A DNA stretch of 64,000 nucleotides from an uncultured Lachnospiraceae bacterium. Its GTDB lineage: Bacteria > Bacillota > Clostridia > Lachnospirales > Lachnospiraceae. The DNA lies in contig CAKRMH010000008.1 of assembly GCA_934364805.1 (NCBI GenBank), positions 1-64,000 on the forward strand. Direction: 5' to 3'. Of the stretch, positions 42,987 through 52,350 are shown piece after piece (position 1 is the first letter of the stretch; every line of letters starts with the position of its first letter). The position numbers and the translations under genes are program-made. The notes beneath the pieces were generated by a model that was not told where the DNA came from, made no database searches, and saw nothing but the letters and a program-made list of their open reading frames with translations.

Positions 42987-43097
42987 ATGTATAATTTTAA
43001 TGGAAATCCAAAGAAAAAGAAAGCAATTGCAGTCATCGTACTGATCGTCGCAGCGGCAATGCTTGTGACAACCATCCTTTCCTGCCTGTTTATTTAA
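42987..43097 (+). CDS. 36-residue membrane peptide
   Basis: A small gene encoding MYNFNGNPKKKKAIAV ... LSCLFI: a basic N-terminus (KKKK) and one hydrophobic span (about 13-35). GAGGTG lies about six bases before the ATG. It is divergent from the TPR gene and ~140 bases before VanW. The family is unknown; such peptides are often regulators or subunits of membrane proteins. Confidence 0.6.
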   Translation: MYNFNGNPKKKKAIAVIVLIVAAAMLVTTILSCLFI

Positions 43098-43235
43098 GGA
43101 TACTGCGAACTGTGAATTGTCACCCAAAACAGCCGAATCATGCATATTGTTTTGTGGATATTCAACCTTGAAAATATGCACCGGTATGTTATAAAATAAT
43201 TCGTAGCATGTATAAAATAAATCAGAGGATATAGA

Positions 43236-44975
43236 ATGAAAAAGATCAACAATTGGATGCCGGTCATAGCGCTTGCAGTTGTGGCTGTGCTGGCATTTGG
43301 TAACTCAGAAAAAATAAAGGCAGATGATAAAGACGCAGGTTCAGCAGTTGTCTCGCAGGATGCCCAGACGATTGCAGATGGTGTGAAGATCGGTTCTGTG
43401 GATGTCAGTGGAATGACAGGCAGTGATGCAAAAAATGCGGTCACAGAATACATAAACAGTCTGAAGGCAGCAACATTTACCCTGACAGGGGCAGAGGATA
43501 AGACTGTGGAAGCTACTGCAGAGGATATGGGTGTTACCGCTGATGTGGATTCCGCAGTGGAGAAAGCCCAGGCAGTTGGAAAATCCGGAAGCCTGATCCG
43601 CAGATATAAAGAAACACAGGATCTTAAGAAGTCAGACGTTGTGATCGACATGAAACTTCATGTAGATAAGCAGAAGACTGCAAATCTTCTTTATGCGAAT
43701 GGAGATTCCCTGAATGTGAAAGCAGTCAACATGGGACTTAAGCGGGAAAACGGTGTATTTACGATCATTGACGGACAGGATGGACAGGAAGTGGATTATG
43801 TACAGTCTGTTTACGCAATCAATGATTTTCTGGTTGATCAGTGGGACGGAAGCAATAATACGATCCAGCTTGTCGTAAACGATGTGAAACCGGAAGGATC
43901 TGAAGAAGAACTTGCAAAGGTAAAGGATGTACTCGGAACCTTTACAACAACGTTCCCGTTAAACAGTGCAGGACGTACACAGAATGTTACCCGTGGATGT
44001 GAGAGCATCAATGGCAGTGTGGTATATCCTGGAGAAGAATTCTCTGCTGATGCAGCAATGCGTCCGTACACGGAGGACAACGGATATGCGCTTGCAGCTT
44101 CTTATTCCAATGGTACGACGGTCGAATCATTTGGTGGTGGTATCTGTCAGGTGTCTACGACACTTTACAATGCAGTGATCCGTGCAGAACTGGAAGTGAC
44201 AGCAAGATTTAATCATTCTATGACTGTCGGATATGTGGATCTTTCTGCAGATGCTGCAATCGCAGGTGATTATAAAGACTTTAAATTTGTGAATAACAGT
44301 GATGCTCCTATCTATATTGAGGGAAGCTGCTCCGGCGGAGTGCTGACATTTACCGTTTACGGTGAGGAGACAAGACCTGCGAACCGTCAGGTATCTTTTG
44401 AGAGTGAGACACTTGAAACAATTAATCCGGAAGTACAGTACAATGTGACATCTTCACAGCCGGTTGGATATTATCATGTGGATCAGTCTTCCCATACCGG
44501 TTACAAAGCACGCCTGTGGAAGGTGGTAACTGTGGATGGTGTGGAGCAGAGCCGTGAAGTATTTAACAATAGTACGTATAAGGCATCGCCGAAGATCATA
44601 ACAGTTGGAACCGGAGGTGCATCCGAGGAACAGGCTGCGCAGATTCAGGGCGCTGTGGGCTCCAATGATGAAGCACAGATCCAGGGTGCAATTGCTGCGG
44701 TACAGGGAGAAATTGCAGCAGCAGATCCAAATGCGCAGCAGCCAGCAGATCCGAATGCACAGCAGCCGGCAGATCCGAATGCGCAGCAGCCAGCAGACCC
44801 GAATGCACAGCAGCCGGCAGAACAGCAGCCGACAGATCCGAATGCGCAGCAGCCGGCAGAACAGCAGACAACACCGGCTAATTCAGGTACCAACGCATCT
44901 GGCACGGAAAATGGAGCAGCAGATCAGGCAGGTGGAACAACAGATTCTGGTGCGCAGTCTGCTCCGAATCCATAA
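43236..44975 (+). CDS. VanW-family cell-wall protein with Pro/Gln-rich tail
   Basis: A 579-residue exported protein. The N-terminal hydrophobic signal or anchor (about 8-22) precedes a peptidoglycan-binding PG_binding_4-like region (about 45-205), the VanW domain (about 225-390, with PGEEFSADAAMRPYT and GGGICQVSTTLYNAV) and a G5-like segment (about 395-465). The tail carries Pro-Ala-Asp-Pro-Asn-Ala-Gln-Gln repeats and ends without an LPXTG motif. VanW proteins occur in glycopeptide-resistance clusters and in many susceptible Clostridia; the function is not established. Confidence 0.9.
   Translation: MKKINNWMPVIALAVVAVLAFGNSEKIKADDKDAGSAVVSQDAQTIADGVKIGSVDVSGMTGSDAKNAVTEYINSLKAATFTLTGAEDKTVEATAEDMGVTADVDSAVEKAQAVGKSGSLIRRYKETQDLKKSDVVIDMKLHVDKQKTANLLYANGDSLNVKAVNMGLKRENGVFTIIDGQDGQEVDYVQSVYAINDFLVDQWDGSNNTIQLVVNDVKPEGSEEELAKVKDVLGTFTTTFPLNSAGRTQNVTRGCESINGSVVYPGEEFSADAAMRPYTEDNGYALAASYSNGTTVESFGGGICQVSTTLYNAVIRAELEVTARFNHSMTVGYVDLSADAAIAGDYKDFKFVNNSDAPIYIEGSCSGGVLTFTVYGEETRPANRQVSFESETLETINPEVQYNVTSSQPVGYYHVDQSSHTGYKARLWKVVTVDGVEQSREVFNNSTYKASPKIITVGTGGASEEQAAQIQGAVGSNDEAQIQGAIAAVQGEIAAADPNAQQPADPNAQQPADPNAQQPADPNAQQPAEQQPTDPNAQQPAEQQTTPANSGTNASGTENGAADQAGGTTDSGAQSAPNP
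44721..44870 (+). repeat. Coding minisatellite (24-base unit) in the VanW gene
   Basis: Units beginning GCAGATCCGAATGC recur at 44721, 44745, 44769 and 44793, then shortened 15-base units alternate with another full one. Units alternate at a CGC/CAC synonymous site, suggesting duplication of a two-unit block. Each unit adds eight residues. Confidence 0.85.
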
Positions 44976-45062
44976 TCATGTCGGAAACACAGGCTTGATC
45001 ATGGGATAAAAGATAATAAAAATTTACGAGGATGCACAGGGAAGACACTGTGGTCCACTATG

Positions 45063-45088
45063 GGCTGCCCCGGAATCCCGGGACAGCC
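45063..45088. other. GC-rich hairpin upstream of the HypE-like gene
   Basis: GGCTG-CCCGG pairs with CCGGG-CAGCC with small mismatches. There is no T-run, so it is not a typical terminator; it may stabilise an mRNA end or be regulatory. Confidence 0.45.
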
Positions 45089-45144
45089 TTGCGTGCATAA
45101 TGAAGATATGTGATAATAAGTGACAGTTCGACATGGAGGAAGCT

Positions 45145-46146
45145 ATGAAAGCAGGAAAAATTGCAGAATCGGTACTGAAGCGTTCCGTACTCAGACAATT
45201 ACATACAGAACCTGAAGAGGTACTGCTTGGGGCAGCAGTAGGGGAAGACTGTGCTGCAATCGACCTGAAAGACCAGAATACGGTTGTGTTGTCGTCTGAT
45301 CCTGTTTTTGGATCATTGGAACAGCCGGAAGAACTGGCAAAACGTGTCGTCTGGAAGGCGGTAAATAACCTTGCATCTGCAGGGGCAGCTCCGGTCGGAA
45401 TCATGATCACGGTACTTTTTCCGACCAGTGCCAATGAACCACAGCTTCGGACTCTGATGCAGAAACTCTCCGAAGTGTGTCAGGCACAGAAGCTTGCTAT
45501 CCTTGGCGGACATACTGAGGTTACAAGGGCGGTAAATCAACCGGTGATCACAGTAACCGGTGTCGGCCGCACACAGAAAGATAAACTTGTCCGGACATCT
45601 GGGGTAAAGCCTGGGATGGACATCATTGCGACAAACTGGATCGCATTAGAGGGCACTGTACGGATCGCAAACGCAAAGGAAGAAGAACTTCGGACGCGTT
45701 ATGCACAGCCGTTCATTGATAAAGCAAAGAAACTCGAAGTATACATTCCGATTCTTTCGGAGGCCGCAGTCGCCTGTATGTCTGGCGTGAGTGCAATGCA
45801 CGATGTCTCAGAAGGCGGAATTTTTGCCGCACTCTGGGAAATGGCAGAAGCATCTGGCGTCGGACTTGAAATCGACTTAAAGAAGATACCGCTTCGCCAG
45901 GAAACCGTGGAGATCTGTGAGTTTTTTGGAATCAATCCATATAAACTGGTTTCCGGAGGCTGTATGTTGATGGCAGCCGCAGATGGCAATGCCATCGTAA
46001 GAGAAATTGAAAAAGCCGGCGGGACAGCTTCCATCATCGGAAAAGCAACGGACAGCAATGACCGTGTGTTATGGAACGAGGATGAACGGAGATTTTTAGA
46101 GACACCGCAGACGGATGAAATCAATAAAATAGGAGAATTGTCATGA
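45145..46146 (+). CDS. AIR synthase-related protein (HypE-like)
   Basis: A 333-residue protein of the PurM/HypE/ThiL fold: an N-terminal ATP-binding half (GEDCAAIDLKDQNTVVLSSDPV, with ASAGAAPVG) and a C-terminal half with MHDVSEGGIFAALWE. HypE makes the thiocarboxamide for hydrogenase maturation, but no hyp or hydrogenase genes are here, and the gene sits with an Lrp regulator and an aminotransferase, so its substrate is uncertain. GGAGG five bases before 45145 favours that ATG over 45133. It overlaps the Lrp gene by four bases. Confidence 0.82.
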   Translation: MKAGKIAESVLKRSVLRQLHTEPEEVLLGAAVGEDCAAIDLKDQNTVVLSSDPVFGSLEQPEELAKRVVWKAVNNLASAGAAPVGIMITVLFPTSANEPQLRTLMQKLSEVCQAQKLAILGGHTEVTRAVNQPVITVTGVGRTQKDKLVRTSGVKPGMDIIATNWIALEGTVRIANAKEEELRTRYAQPFIDKAKKLEVYIPILSEAAVACMSGVSAMHDVSEGGIFAALWEMAEASGVGLEIDLKKIPLRQETVEICEFFGINPYKLVSGGCMLMAAADGNAIVREIEKAGGTASIIGKATDSNDRVLWNEDERRFLETPQTDEINKIGELS

Positions 46147-46622
46147 GAGAGAAAATTTTAACATTTATAGAGAAAAACAGCAGAATCGATTTGGAAGAGC
46201 TTGCGATCATCCTTGGTGTGGATAAGGCATCGGTTATGAACGAGCTTGAAGCAATGGAAAAGGAACGTATCATTTGTGGATATCATACTCTGATCGACTG
46301 GGATAAGGCAGGGATCGAGAAAGTGACTGCTCTGATCGAAGTACGTGTTACACCACAGAGAGGCATGGGGTTTGATAAAGTCGCAGAGCGTATTTACAAT
46401 TATCCGGAAGTGAATTCCGTATATCTGATTTCCGGCGGATTTGACTTTATGGTTACGATCGAGGGAAAAACATTAAGAGAGGTTTCCCAGTTTGTATCAG
46501 ATAAGCTGTCTCCGCTTGATGCAGTGCTCAGCACAAAAACAAACTTTATTCTGAAAAAATACAAAGACCACGGAACTGTTATGGCAGAACCAGCAAAAGA
46601 CGAAAGGATTATGATGTTCTAA
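46143..46622 (+). CDS. Lrp/AsnC-family regulator
   Basis: A 159-residue regulator: N-terminal helix-turn-helix (LEELAIILGVDKASVMNELEAM) and C-terminal RAM ligand domain (about 70-140; YLISGGFDFMVTIEG). Lrp/AsnC proteins bind amino acids. It is tightly packed between the HypE-like gene (four-base overlap) and an aminotransferase (one-base overlap), so it most likely controls this small operon. Confidence 0.9.
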   Translation: MREKILTFIEKNSRIDLEELAIILGVDKASVMNELEAMEKERIICGYHTLIDWDKAGIEKVTALIEVRVTPQRGMGFDKVAERIYNYPEVNSVYLISGGFDFMVTIEGKTLREVSQFVSDKLSPLDAVLSTKTNFILKKYKDHGTVMAEPAKDERIMMF

Positions 46623-47809
46623 TGAGAGACCCATTATCAAAAACAATCGTTACCATCCAGCCATCAGGAATCCGTAAGTTTTTTGATATCGTAAGTGAGA
46701 TGAAGGATGCTATCTCGCTTGGAGTTGGTGAGCCGGATTTTGATACCCCATGGCATATCCGTGATGAGGGTATTTATTCCCTGGAAAAGGGAAGAACTTT
46801 TTATACATCCAATTCAGGCTTAAAAGAACTGAGAATGGAGATCGCAAAGTTTTTAAACCGTCGTTATGGTCTGGAATATGACTTTAACAGAGAGATGGTG
46901 ATTACAGTCGGAGGCAGTGAGGCAATCGATATCGCAATGCGTGCAATGCTTGACCCGGGTGATGAAGTGCTGATTCCGCAGCCAAGCTATGTATCGTATT
47001 ATCCATGCTGCATACTTGCCAACGGAACACCGGTTGTGATCGAACTGAAGGCAGAGAATGAGTTCCGCCTGAAACCGGAAGAATTAGAGGCTGCGATCAC
47101 ACCGAAGACAAAGCTTCTTGTGCTTCCATATCCGAATAACCCAACCGGAGCAGTTATGGAAAAATCAGATCTTGAGGCAATTGCTGAGATCATCAAAAAA
47201 CATGATCTGTATGTCCTGAGCGATGAGATCTATTCGGAACTGACGTATACGGATAACCATGTATCCATAGCTTCGCTTCCGGGAATGAAGGAGCGCACGA
47301 TCGTAATCAACGGATTTTCCAAATCCCATGCAATGACAGGCTGGAGACTTGGATATGCATGCGGACCGGAGATCATTATCAAACAGATGTTAAAGATCCA
47401 TCAGTATGCGATCATGTGTGCACCGACGACCAGCCAGTATGCAGCAATCGATGCGATGAAAAACGGGGACGAAGACGTACAGAAAATGCGTGAAGAATAT
47501 AACGGAAGAAGACGTTATCTGCTGCATCGTTTTAAAGAAATGGGACTCGAATGTTTTGAGCCGTTTGGTGCTTTTTACATGTTCCCATGTATCAAAGAAT
47601 TTGGCATGACATCGGAAGAATTTGCGACAGCACTGTTAAAAGCAAAGAAAGTCGCAGTTGTACCGGGAACCGCATTCGGTGAATGCGGAGAAGGATTTTT
47701 GCGGGTTTCCTATGCATATTCACTGGAAGACTTAAAGGTCGCACTCGGAAGAATTGAAGAATTTATTACAGAGCTTCGGGAAAAGAAAGATTCCGCAAAA
47801 ACAAAGTAA
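46622..47809 (+). CDS. Class I/II PLP aminotransferase
   Basis: A 395-residue fold-type I aminotransferase. GVGEPDFDTP near the N-terminus, PYPNNPTGAV, LSDEIYSELTY and the PLP lysine in INGFSKSHAMTGWRLGY place it with the aspartate/aromatic aminotransferase subgroup. The substrate is unresolved. It starts on the last base of the Lrp gene stop, and the Lrp-aminotransferase pairing suggests amino-acid feedback control. Confidence 0.92.
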   Translation: MRDPLSKTIVTIQPSGIRKFFDIVSEMKDAISLGVGEPDFDTPWHIRDEGIYSLEKGRTFYTSNSGLKELRMEIAKFLNRRYGLEYDFNREMVITVGGSEAIDIAMRAMLDPGDEVLIPQPSYVSYYPCCILANGTPVVIELKAENEFRLKPEELEAAITPKTKLLVLPYPNNPTGAVMEKSDLEAIAEIIKKHDLYVLSDEIYSELTYTDNHVSIASLPGMKERTIVINGFSKSHAMTGWRLGYACGPEIIIKQMLKIHQYAIMCAPTTSQYAAIDAMKNGDEDVQKMREEYNGRRRYLLHRFKEMGLECFEPFGAFYMFPCIKEFGMTSEEFATALLKAKKVAVVPGTAFGECGEGFLRVSYAYSLEDLKVALGRIEEFITELREKKDSAKTK

Positions 47810-47820
47810 AGGAAGAGAAA

Positions 47821-48324
47821 ATGGCTAAGTTAAACATTGTACTTCATGAGCCGGAGATCCCGGCAAATACAGGAAATATCGGAAGAACCTGTGTCGCAAC
47901 GGGAACAAGACTTCATCTGATCGAGCCGCTTGGATTTTCTCTGGATGAGAAACATTTAAAAAGAGCGGGAATGGACTACTGGAAGGATCTTGATGTTACG
48001 ACTTATGTAAACTGGGAGGACTTCTGTGACCGTAATCCGGGAGCAAAAATCTATTATGCAACAACAAAGGGAAGACATGTATATTCGGATGTGCATTATG
48101 AATCAGACTGTTATATCATGTTTGGCAAAGAAAGCGCAGGAATTCCGGAGGAGATCCTAAAAGAGAATCCGGATACCTGTGTGCGCATTCCGATGATCGG
48201 AGAGACAAGATCCTTAAACCTTTCCAATTCAGTTGCAATTGTACTTTATGAGGCTTTGCGCCAGAATAATTTTGACCATATGAAACTGGAAGGCCAGCTG
48301 CATCATCTGAAATGGGAGGATTAG
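47821..48324 (+). CDS. trmL: tRNA (cytidine/uridine-34 2'-O)-methyltransferase
   Basis: A 167-residue SPOUT methyltransferase that modifies the wobble base of tRNA-Leu using SAM. NIVLHEPEIPANTGNIGRTC at the N-terminus and MFGKESAGIPEEIL and IPMIGETRSLNLSNSVAIVLYE near the C-terminus (the knot) match TrmL over its full length. It is followed one base later by ecfA1. Confidence 0.94.
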   Translation: MAKLNIVLHEPEIPANTGNIGRTCVATGTRLHLIEPLGFSLDEKHLKRAGMDYWKDLDVTTYVNWEDFCDRNPGAKIYYATTKGRHVYSDVHYESDCYIMFGKESAGIPEEILKENPDTCVRIPMIGETRSLNLSNSVAIVLYEALRQNNFDHMKLEGQLHHLKWED

Positions 48325-48325
48325 T

Positions 48326-49186
48326 ATGGGAATTATCAAGGCAAGCAAATTAGTACATGAATATATCCGCAGAGATGAAGAAGGCAATGTAGCGGCCATT
48401 ACAACGGCGCTTGACCATGTGGATCTGGATGTCAAAGAAGGACAGTTTATTGCGATTCTTGGACATAACGGTTCTGGAAAATCTACACTTGCAAAGCATA
48501 TCAATGCGCTTTTATCACCGAGTGAAGGATCACTCTGGGTAGACGGCATGGACGTGACAAAGGAAGAAAATATTCTTCCGGTCCGACAGACCGCAGGCAT
48601 GGTTTTCCAGAACCCGGACAACCAGATCATCGCAAGTGTTGTAGAAGAGGATGTTGGATTCGGACCTGAGAATATCGGAGTTCCAACCGATGAGATCTGG
48701 GAGAGGGTCAATTACAGCTTAAAGGCGGTCGGAATGACCAAATACCGCAAGCATTCACCAAACAAGCTTTCCGGAGGACAGAAGCAGCGTGTGGCAATCG
48801 CCGGAGTGGTTGCGATGGAACCGAAATGCATCGTATTTGATGAGCCGACCGCCATGTTAGATCCAAATGGACGGAAGGAAGTGCTGGAGACCGCACATGC
48901 GCTGAATAAGAAAAAGGGCGTAACCGTCATTCTTATCACACATTATATGGAAGAAGTTGTAGACGCCGATTATGTATATGTTATGGAAAAAGGAAACGTG
49001 GTCATGCAGGGAACACCACGTGAGATTTTTTCCAGAGTGGATGAACTGAAGGAGCATCGTCTGGATGTTCCTCAGATCACGCTTCTGGCGGATGAACTCC
49101 GTAATGCAGGACTTGATATTCCGCTTGGCGTCCTGACAAGGGAAGAACTTGTGGAATGCATTATGAAATGCCGGAATCACATGTAA
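48326..49186 (+). CDS. ecfA1: Energy-coupling factor ABC ATPase A1
   Basis: A 286-residue ATPase of the ECF vitamin transporter core. Walker A is GHNGSGKST, the signature KLSGGQKQR and Walker B CIVFDEPTAMLD; the ECF-specific Q-loop NPDNQIIAS is clear. With EcfA2 and EcfT it powers interchangeable substrate-binding S components, none of which is in this window. Confidence 0.95.
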   Translation: MGIIKASKLVHEYIRRDEEGNVAAITTALDHVDLDVKEGQFIAILGHNGSGKSTLAKHINALLSPSEGSLWVDGMDVTKEENILPVRQTAGMVFQNPDNQIIASVVEEDVGFGPENIGVPTDEIWERVNYSLKAVGMTKYRKHSPNKLSGGQKQRVAIAGVVAMEPKCIVFDEPTAMLDPNGRKEVLETAHALNKKKGVTVILITHYMEEVVDADYVYVMEKGNVVMQGTPREIFSRVDELKEHRLDVPQITLLADELRNAGLDIPLGVLTREELVECIMKCRNHM

Positions 49187-49215
49187 TGGATGCGGGATGA
49201 GAAAGGGAACGTAAA

Positions 49216-50061
49216 ATGCCAATTATTTTAGATAAAATCAATTATTGCTATAGTCAGGGAACTGCATATCAGATTCAGGCATTAAAAGACATCAATCTGA
49301 AGATCGACGATGGTCAGTTTATTGGAATCATTGGTCATACCGGATCAGGAAAATCAACACTGATCCAGCATCTGAACGGACTGATCCGTGCAACGTCAGG
49401 AACCATTTATTTTAACGGGGAAGATATCTATGCGGATGATTACAATATGAAAGACCTGCGCAGCCAGGTGGGACTGGTATTTCAGTATCCGGAGCATCAG
49501 CTGTTTGAGACAACGATTTTTGATGATGTATGTTTTGGCCCGAAAAATCAGGGACTGGATAAAAAGACGGTTGAACTTCGTGCATTTGAGGCACTTCATA
49601 ACGTCGGTTTCCCGGATGAACTGTATGATCAGTCACCGTTTGATCTGTCAGGCGGACAAAAGAGAAGAGTTGCAATCGCAGGTGTTCTTGCGATGAAACC
49701 GCAGGTGCTGATATTAGACGAGCCGACCGCAGGACTTGATCCTGCCGGACGGGATGAAATCTTAAACCTGATCGCCAAAATGCACAAAGAACTTGGGATC
49801 ACGGTTATCCTTGTTTCACACAGCATGGAGGATGTGGCAAAATATGTGGAACGCATCATTGTGATGAACAGCGGAGAAGTGATGTATGACGGTACTCCGA
49901 AGGATGTTTTCCATCATTATAAAGAACTGGAAGCCATCGGACTTGCCGCACCGCAGGTGACATATCTGATGCATGAACTGAAAGAAAAAGGGCTGGATGT
50001 CGACCTGGATGCCACAACAGTGGAAGAGGCAGGAAACAGCATTCTTGCAGCACTCAGATAA
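49216..50061 (+). CDS. ecfA2: Energy-coupling factor ABC ATPase A2
   Basis: A 281-residue partner ATPase. Walker A is GHTGSGKST, Q-loop YPEHQLFE, signature DLSGGQKRR and Walker B VLILDEPTAGLD. The YPEHQLF Q-loop is the usual mark of A2 compared with A1. It lies 29 bases after ecfA1 and 34 bases before ecfT. Confidence 0.95.
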   Translation: MPIILDKINYCYSQGTAYQIQALKDINLKIDDGQFIGIIGHTGSGKSTLIQHLNGLIRATSGTIYFNGEDIYADDYNMKDLRSQVGLVFQYPEHQLFETTIFDDVCFGPKNQGLDKKTVELRAFEALHNVGFPDELYDQSPFDLSGGQKRRVAIAGVLAMKPQVLILDEPTAGLDPAGRDEILNLIAKMHKELGITVILVSHSMEDVAKYVERIIVMNSGEVMYDGTPKDVFHHYKELEAIGLAAPQVTYLMHELKEKGLDVDLDATTVEEAGNSILAALR

Positions 50062-50095
50062 AAATCGAATTTGTACAGGAGAATAAGGATAAGAT

Positions 50096-50911
50096 ATGAT
50101 TCGAGATATTACGATAGGTCAGTATTATCCGGCAGAATCGCCGGTTCATAAGCTGGACCCGCGTGTGAAATTATTTACCACATTAATTTATATTATTGCA
50201 TTGTTCTGTTTTAAGGGAGTGCTTGGACTGGTGATCATCACCGCAGCACTGGCGGCAGCAATCAGGCTGTCAAAGGTTCCGTTTTCCTTCATGGTCAAGG
50301 GGTTAAAGGCGATCGTCGTACTGCTTTTGATCACAGCAGCATTTAATCTGCTTCTGACTCCTGGAGATGTGACGTTGTGGAAATGGGGGGTATTCCAGAT
50401 ATCCGATAGCGGTATCAAAAATGCGGTTGTGATGGTCATCCGCCTGATCTATCTGATCGTCGGAACATCCCTGATGACACTGACTACGACACCGAACCAG
50501 CTTACCGATGGTCTGGAAAAATCGCTTGCTCCACTTGCAAAGATCAATGTTCCGGTCCATGCGATCGCAATGATGATGTCGATTGCCCTTCGTTTTATCC
50601 CAATCCTGATCGAAGAGACGGATAAGATCATGAAAGCACAGATGGCGAGAGGCGCTGATTTTGAAAACGGCAATCTGATTCAGAAAGCAAAAGCGATGAT
50701 CCCGCTCCTGGTTCCGTTATTTGTGTCCGCATTCCGCAGGGCGGATGACCTGGCGATGGCGATGGAAGCCCGCTGCTACAATGGCGGAGAGGGAAGAACA
50801 AAGATGAAACCGTTAAAATATAATGCACAGGATCGAAAAGCCTATCTTCTTGTTGTGGTATTTCTGGTCCTTGTGATCGCAGCAAGAATTGTATTCCCAT
50901 TCCCGATGTGA
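50096..50911 (+). CDS. ecfT: Energy-coupling factor transmembrane protein T
   Basis: A 271-residue membrane scaffold of the ECF transporter with about five to six helices and the coupling motifs ARG (QMARGADFENG) and ARC (MEARCYNGGEG) that dock on the two ATPases. The second motif has Cys where Gly is usual. It is part of the ecfA1-A2-T-truA operon. Confidence 0.94.
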   Translation: MIRDITIGQYYPAESPVHKLDPRVKLFTTLIYIIALFCFKGVLGLVIITAALAAAIRLSKVPFSFMVKGLKAIVVLLLITAAFNLLLTPGDVTLWKWGVFQISDSGIKNAVVMVIRLIYLIVGTSLMTLTTTPNQLTDGLEKSLAPLAKINVPVHAIAMMMSIALRFIPILIEETDKIMKAQMARGADFENGNLIQKAKAMIPLLVPLFVSAFRRADDLAMAMEARCYNGGEGRTKMKPLKYNAQDRKAYLLVVVFLVLVIAARIVFPFPM

Positions 50912-50959
50912 TCTGGTGAGAGGTATCAGAGCGAAATACAAAAAGCAGGAGCACATGAT

Positions 50960-51706
50960 ATGAAACGTGTAAAAATGATCGTTGCTTACGATGGAACCAA
51001 TTACTCCGGATGGCAGATACAGCCAAACGGAGTTACCATTGAACAGAAATTAAATGAAGCGCTCTCAGCGCTGCTCGGAGAGTCGATTAAAGTAACCGGT
51101 GCAAGCCGGACTGATGCAGGGGTTCACTCACTTGGGAATGTCTGCATTTTTGATACAGAGACAAGAATGCCGGCGGAGAAGATCTCCTATGCGGTCAACC
51201 AGCGGCTTCCGGAGGACATTGTTGTACAGGACTCCTGTGAAGTGCCGATGGATTTTCATCCGAGATTCACGAAAAGCCGGAAAACCTATGAATACCGTAT
51301 TTTAAACCGGAAATTCCGCATGCCGACAAGAAGACTGGATACATACTTTTATCATTACGATCTGGATGTGGAGAAAATGAAAGAAGCAGCATCTTATCTG
51401 GTTGGAGAACATGATTTTAAGAGCTTTGCTTCGGTGAAAATGCAGTCTGAGACTTCAATCCGCACAATCTACAGCTGTGATGTGGATAAGTCAGGAGATA
51501 TTATCACAATCCGTGTAAAAGGCAATGGATTTTTATACAACATGGTGCGCATTATTGCGGGTACACTGATCAGGGTCGGCGCCGGAGATCTGGAGCCAGA
51601 ACAGATGAAAGATATTCTTGCAGCAGAGGACCGGAGTGCAGCGGGACCGACCGCTCCGGCACACGGTCTTACCATGATCGGACTGGAATATGAAGAGAGC
51701 ATATAA
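50960..51706 (+). CDS. truA: tRNA pseudouridine(38-40) synthase
   Basis: A 248-residue TruA. The catalytic Asp is in ASRTDAGVHSLG (about residue 53), with YDGTNYSGWQ at the N-terminus and FLYNMVRIIAGTL near 195. It isomerises uridines in the tRNA anticodon arm. The order ecfT-truA-rplM-rpsI is conserved in Firmicutes. Confidence 0.95.
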   Translation: MKRVKMIVAYDGTNYSGWQIQPNGVTIEQKLNEALSALLGESIKVTGASRTDAGVHSLGNVCIFDTETRMPAEKISYAVNQRLPEDIVVQDSCEVPMDFHPRFTKSRKTYEYRILNRKFRMPTRRLDTYFYHYDLDVEKMKEAASYLVGEHDFKSFASVKMQSETSIRTIYSCDVDKSGDIITIRVKGNGFLYNMVRIIAGTLIRVGAGDLEPEQMKDILAAEDRSAAGPTAPAHGLTMIGLEYEESI

Positions 51707-51720
51707 AGTCGAAATTGTGC

Positions 51721-51749
51721 TTGACACACAAGGTGACGTGTACTATAAT
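51721..51749 (+). promoter_or_regulatory. Consensus sigmaA promoter of rplM-rpsI
   Basis: Perfect TTGACA (51721-51726) and perfect TATAAT (51744-51749) at 17-base spacing, immediately after truA. This is the strongest promoter in the window, as expected for ribosomal proteins. Confidence 0.92.
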
Positions 51750-51756
51750 ATGTAAG

Positions 51757-51900
51757 TCTGTGAATAGTATAGAAATGTGAGCCAAAGCCCCGGCGAGCAT
51801 TTTAACTATAAAGTATAAGAGAGCAGGGATAACGTCCGGACATACGGGATCCTGAAAGCTCAATTGTAAGTTATTGTGAATGAATCAAGGAGGAAAACCG
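51757..51900 (+). ncRNA. rplM leader RNA (L13 leader-like)
   Basis: The ~145-base untranslated leader contains GAGC ... GCTC outer pairing and an inner GGAT/ATCC-type arm around 51822-51860, in the place where Firmicutes carry the L13 autoregulatory leader. The structure was judged by eye only. Confidence 0.6.
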
Positions 51901-52329
51901 ATGAAAACATTTATGGCTAGTCCTGCTACAATCGACAGAAAATGGTATGTAGTTGACGCTGAAGGAATGACATTAGGACGTTTAGCATCAGAAGTTGCTA
52001 AAGTATTAAGAGGAAAGAATAAACCAATCTTTACACCACACATTGACACAGGTGATTACGTAATCGTAGTTAACGCTGAGAAAGTCAAAGTTACTGGTAA
52101 GAAATTAGATCAGAAAGTTTACTATCATCATTCAGGATACGTAGGTGGACTGAAAGAGACTACTTTAAGAGAAATGTTAAACAAACATCCAGAGAGAGTT
52201 ATTGAGTTCGCTGTAAAAGGCATGCTTCCAAAGGGACCTTTAGGACGCGAGATGTATACAAAATTATTTGTATATGCTGGACCAGATCACAAACATGCAG
52301 CTCAGAAACCTGAAGCTTTAACATTTTAA
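51901..52329 (+). CDS. rplM: 50S ribosomal protein L13
   Basis: A 142-residue L13 with the full family pattern (MKTFMASPATIDRKWYVVDA, GRLASEVAKVLRGKNK, VYAGPDHKHAAQKPE). The ATG at 51901 has AAGGAGG upstream; an in-frame ATG at 51880 is rejected. It is followed by rpsI with its own strong site. Confidence 0.97.
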   Translation: MKTFMASPATIDRKWYVVDAEGMTLGRLASEVAKVLRGKNKPIFTPHIDTGDYVIVVNAEKVKVTGKKLDQKVYYHHSGYVGGLKETTLREMLNKHPERVIEFAVKGMLPKGPLGREMYTKLFVYAGPDHKHAAQKPEALTF

Positions 52330-52350
52330 TTGGTAAGGAGGTAAATTACA

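Noticed and set aside
45063..45088. GC-rich hairpin as terminator or riboswitch
   Set aside because: There is no T-run and no conserved aptamer; listed only as a hairpin.
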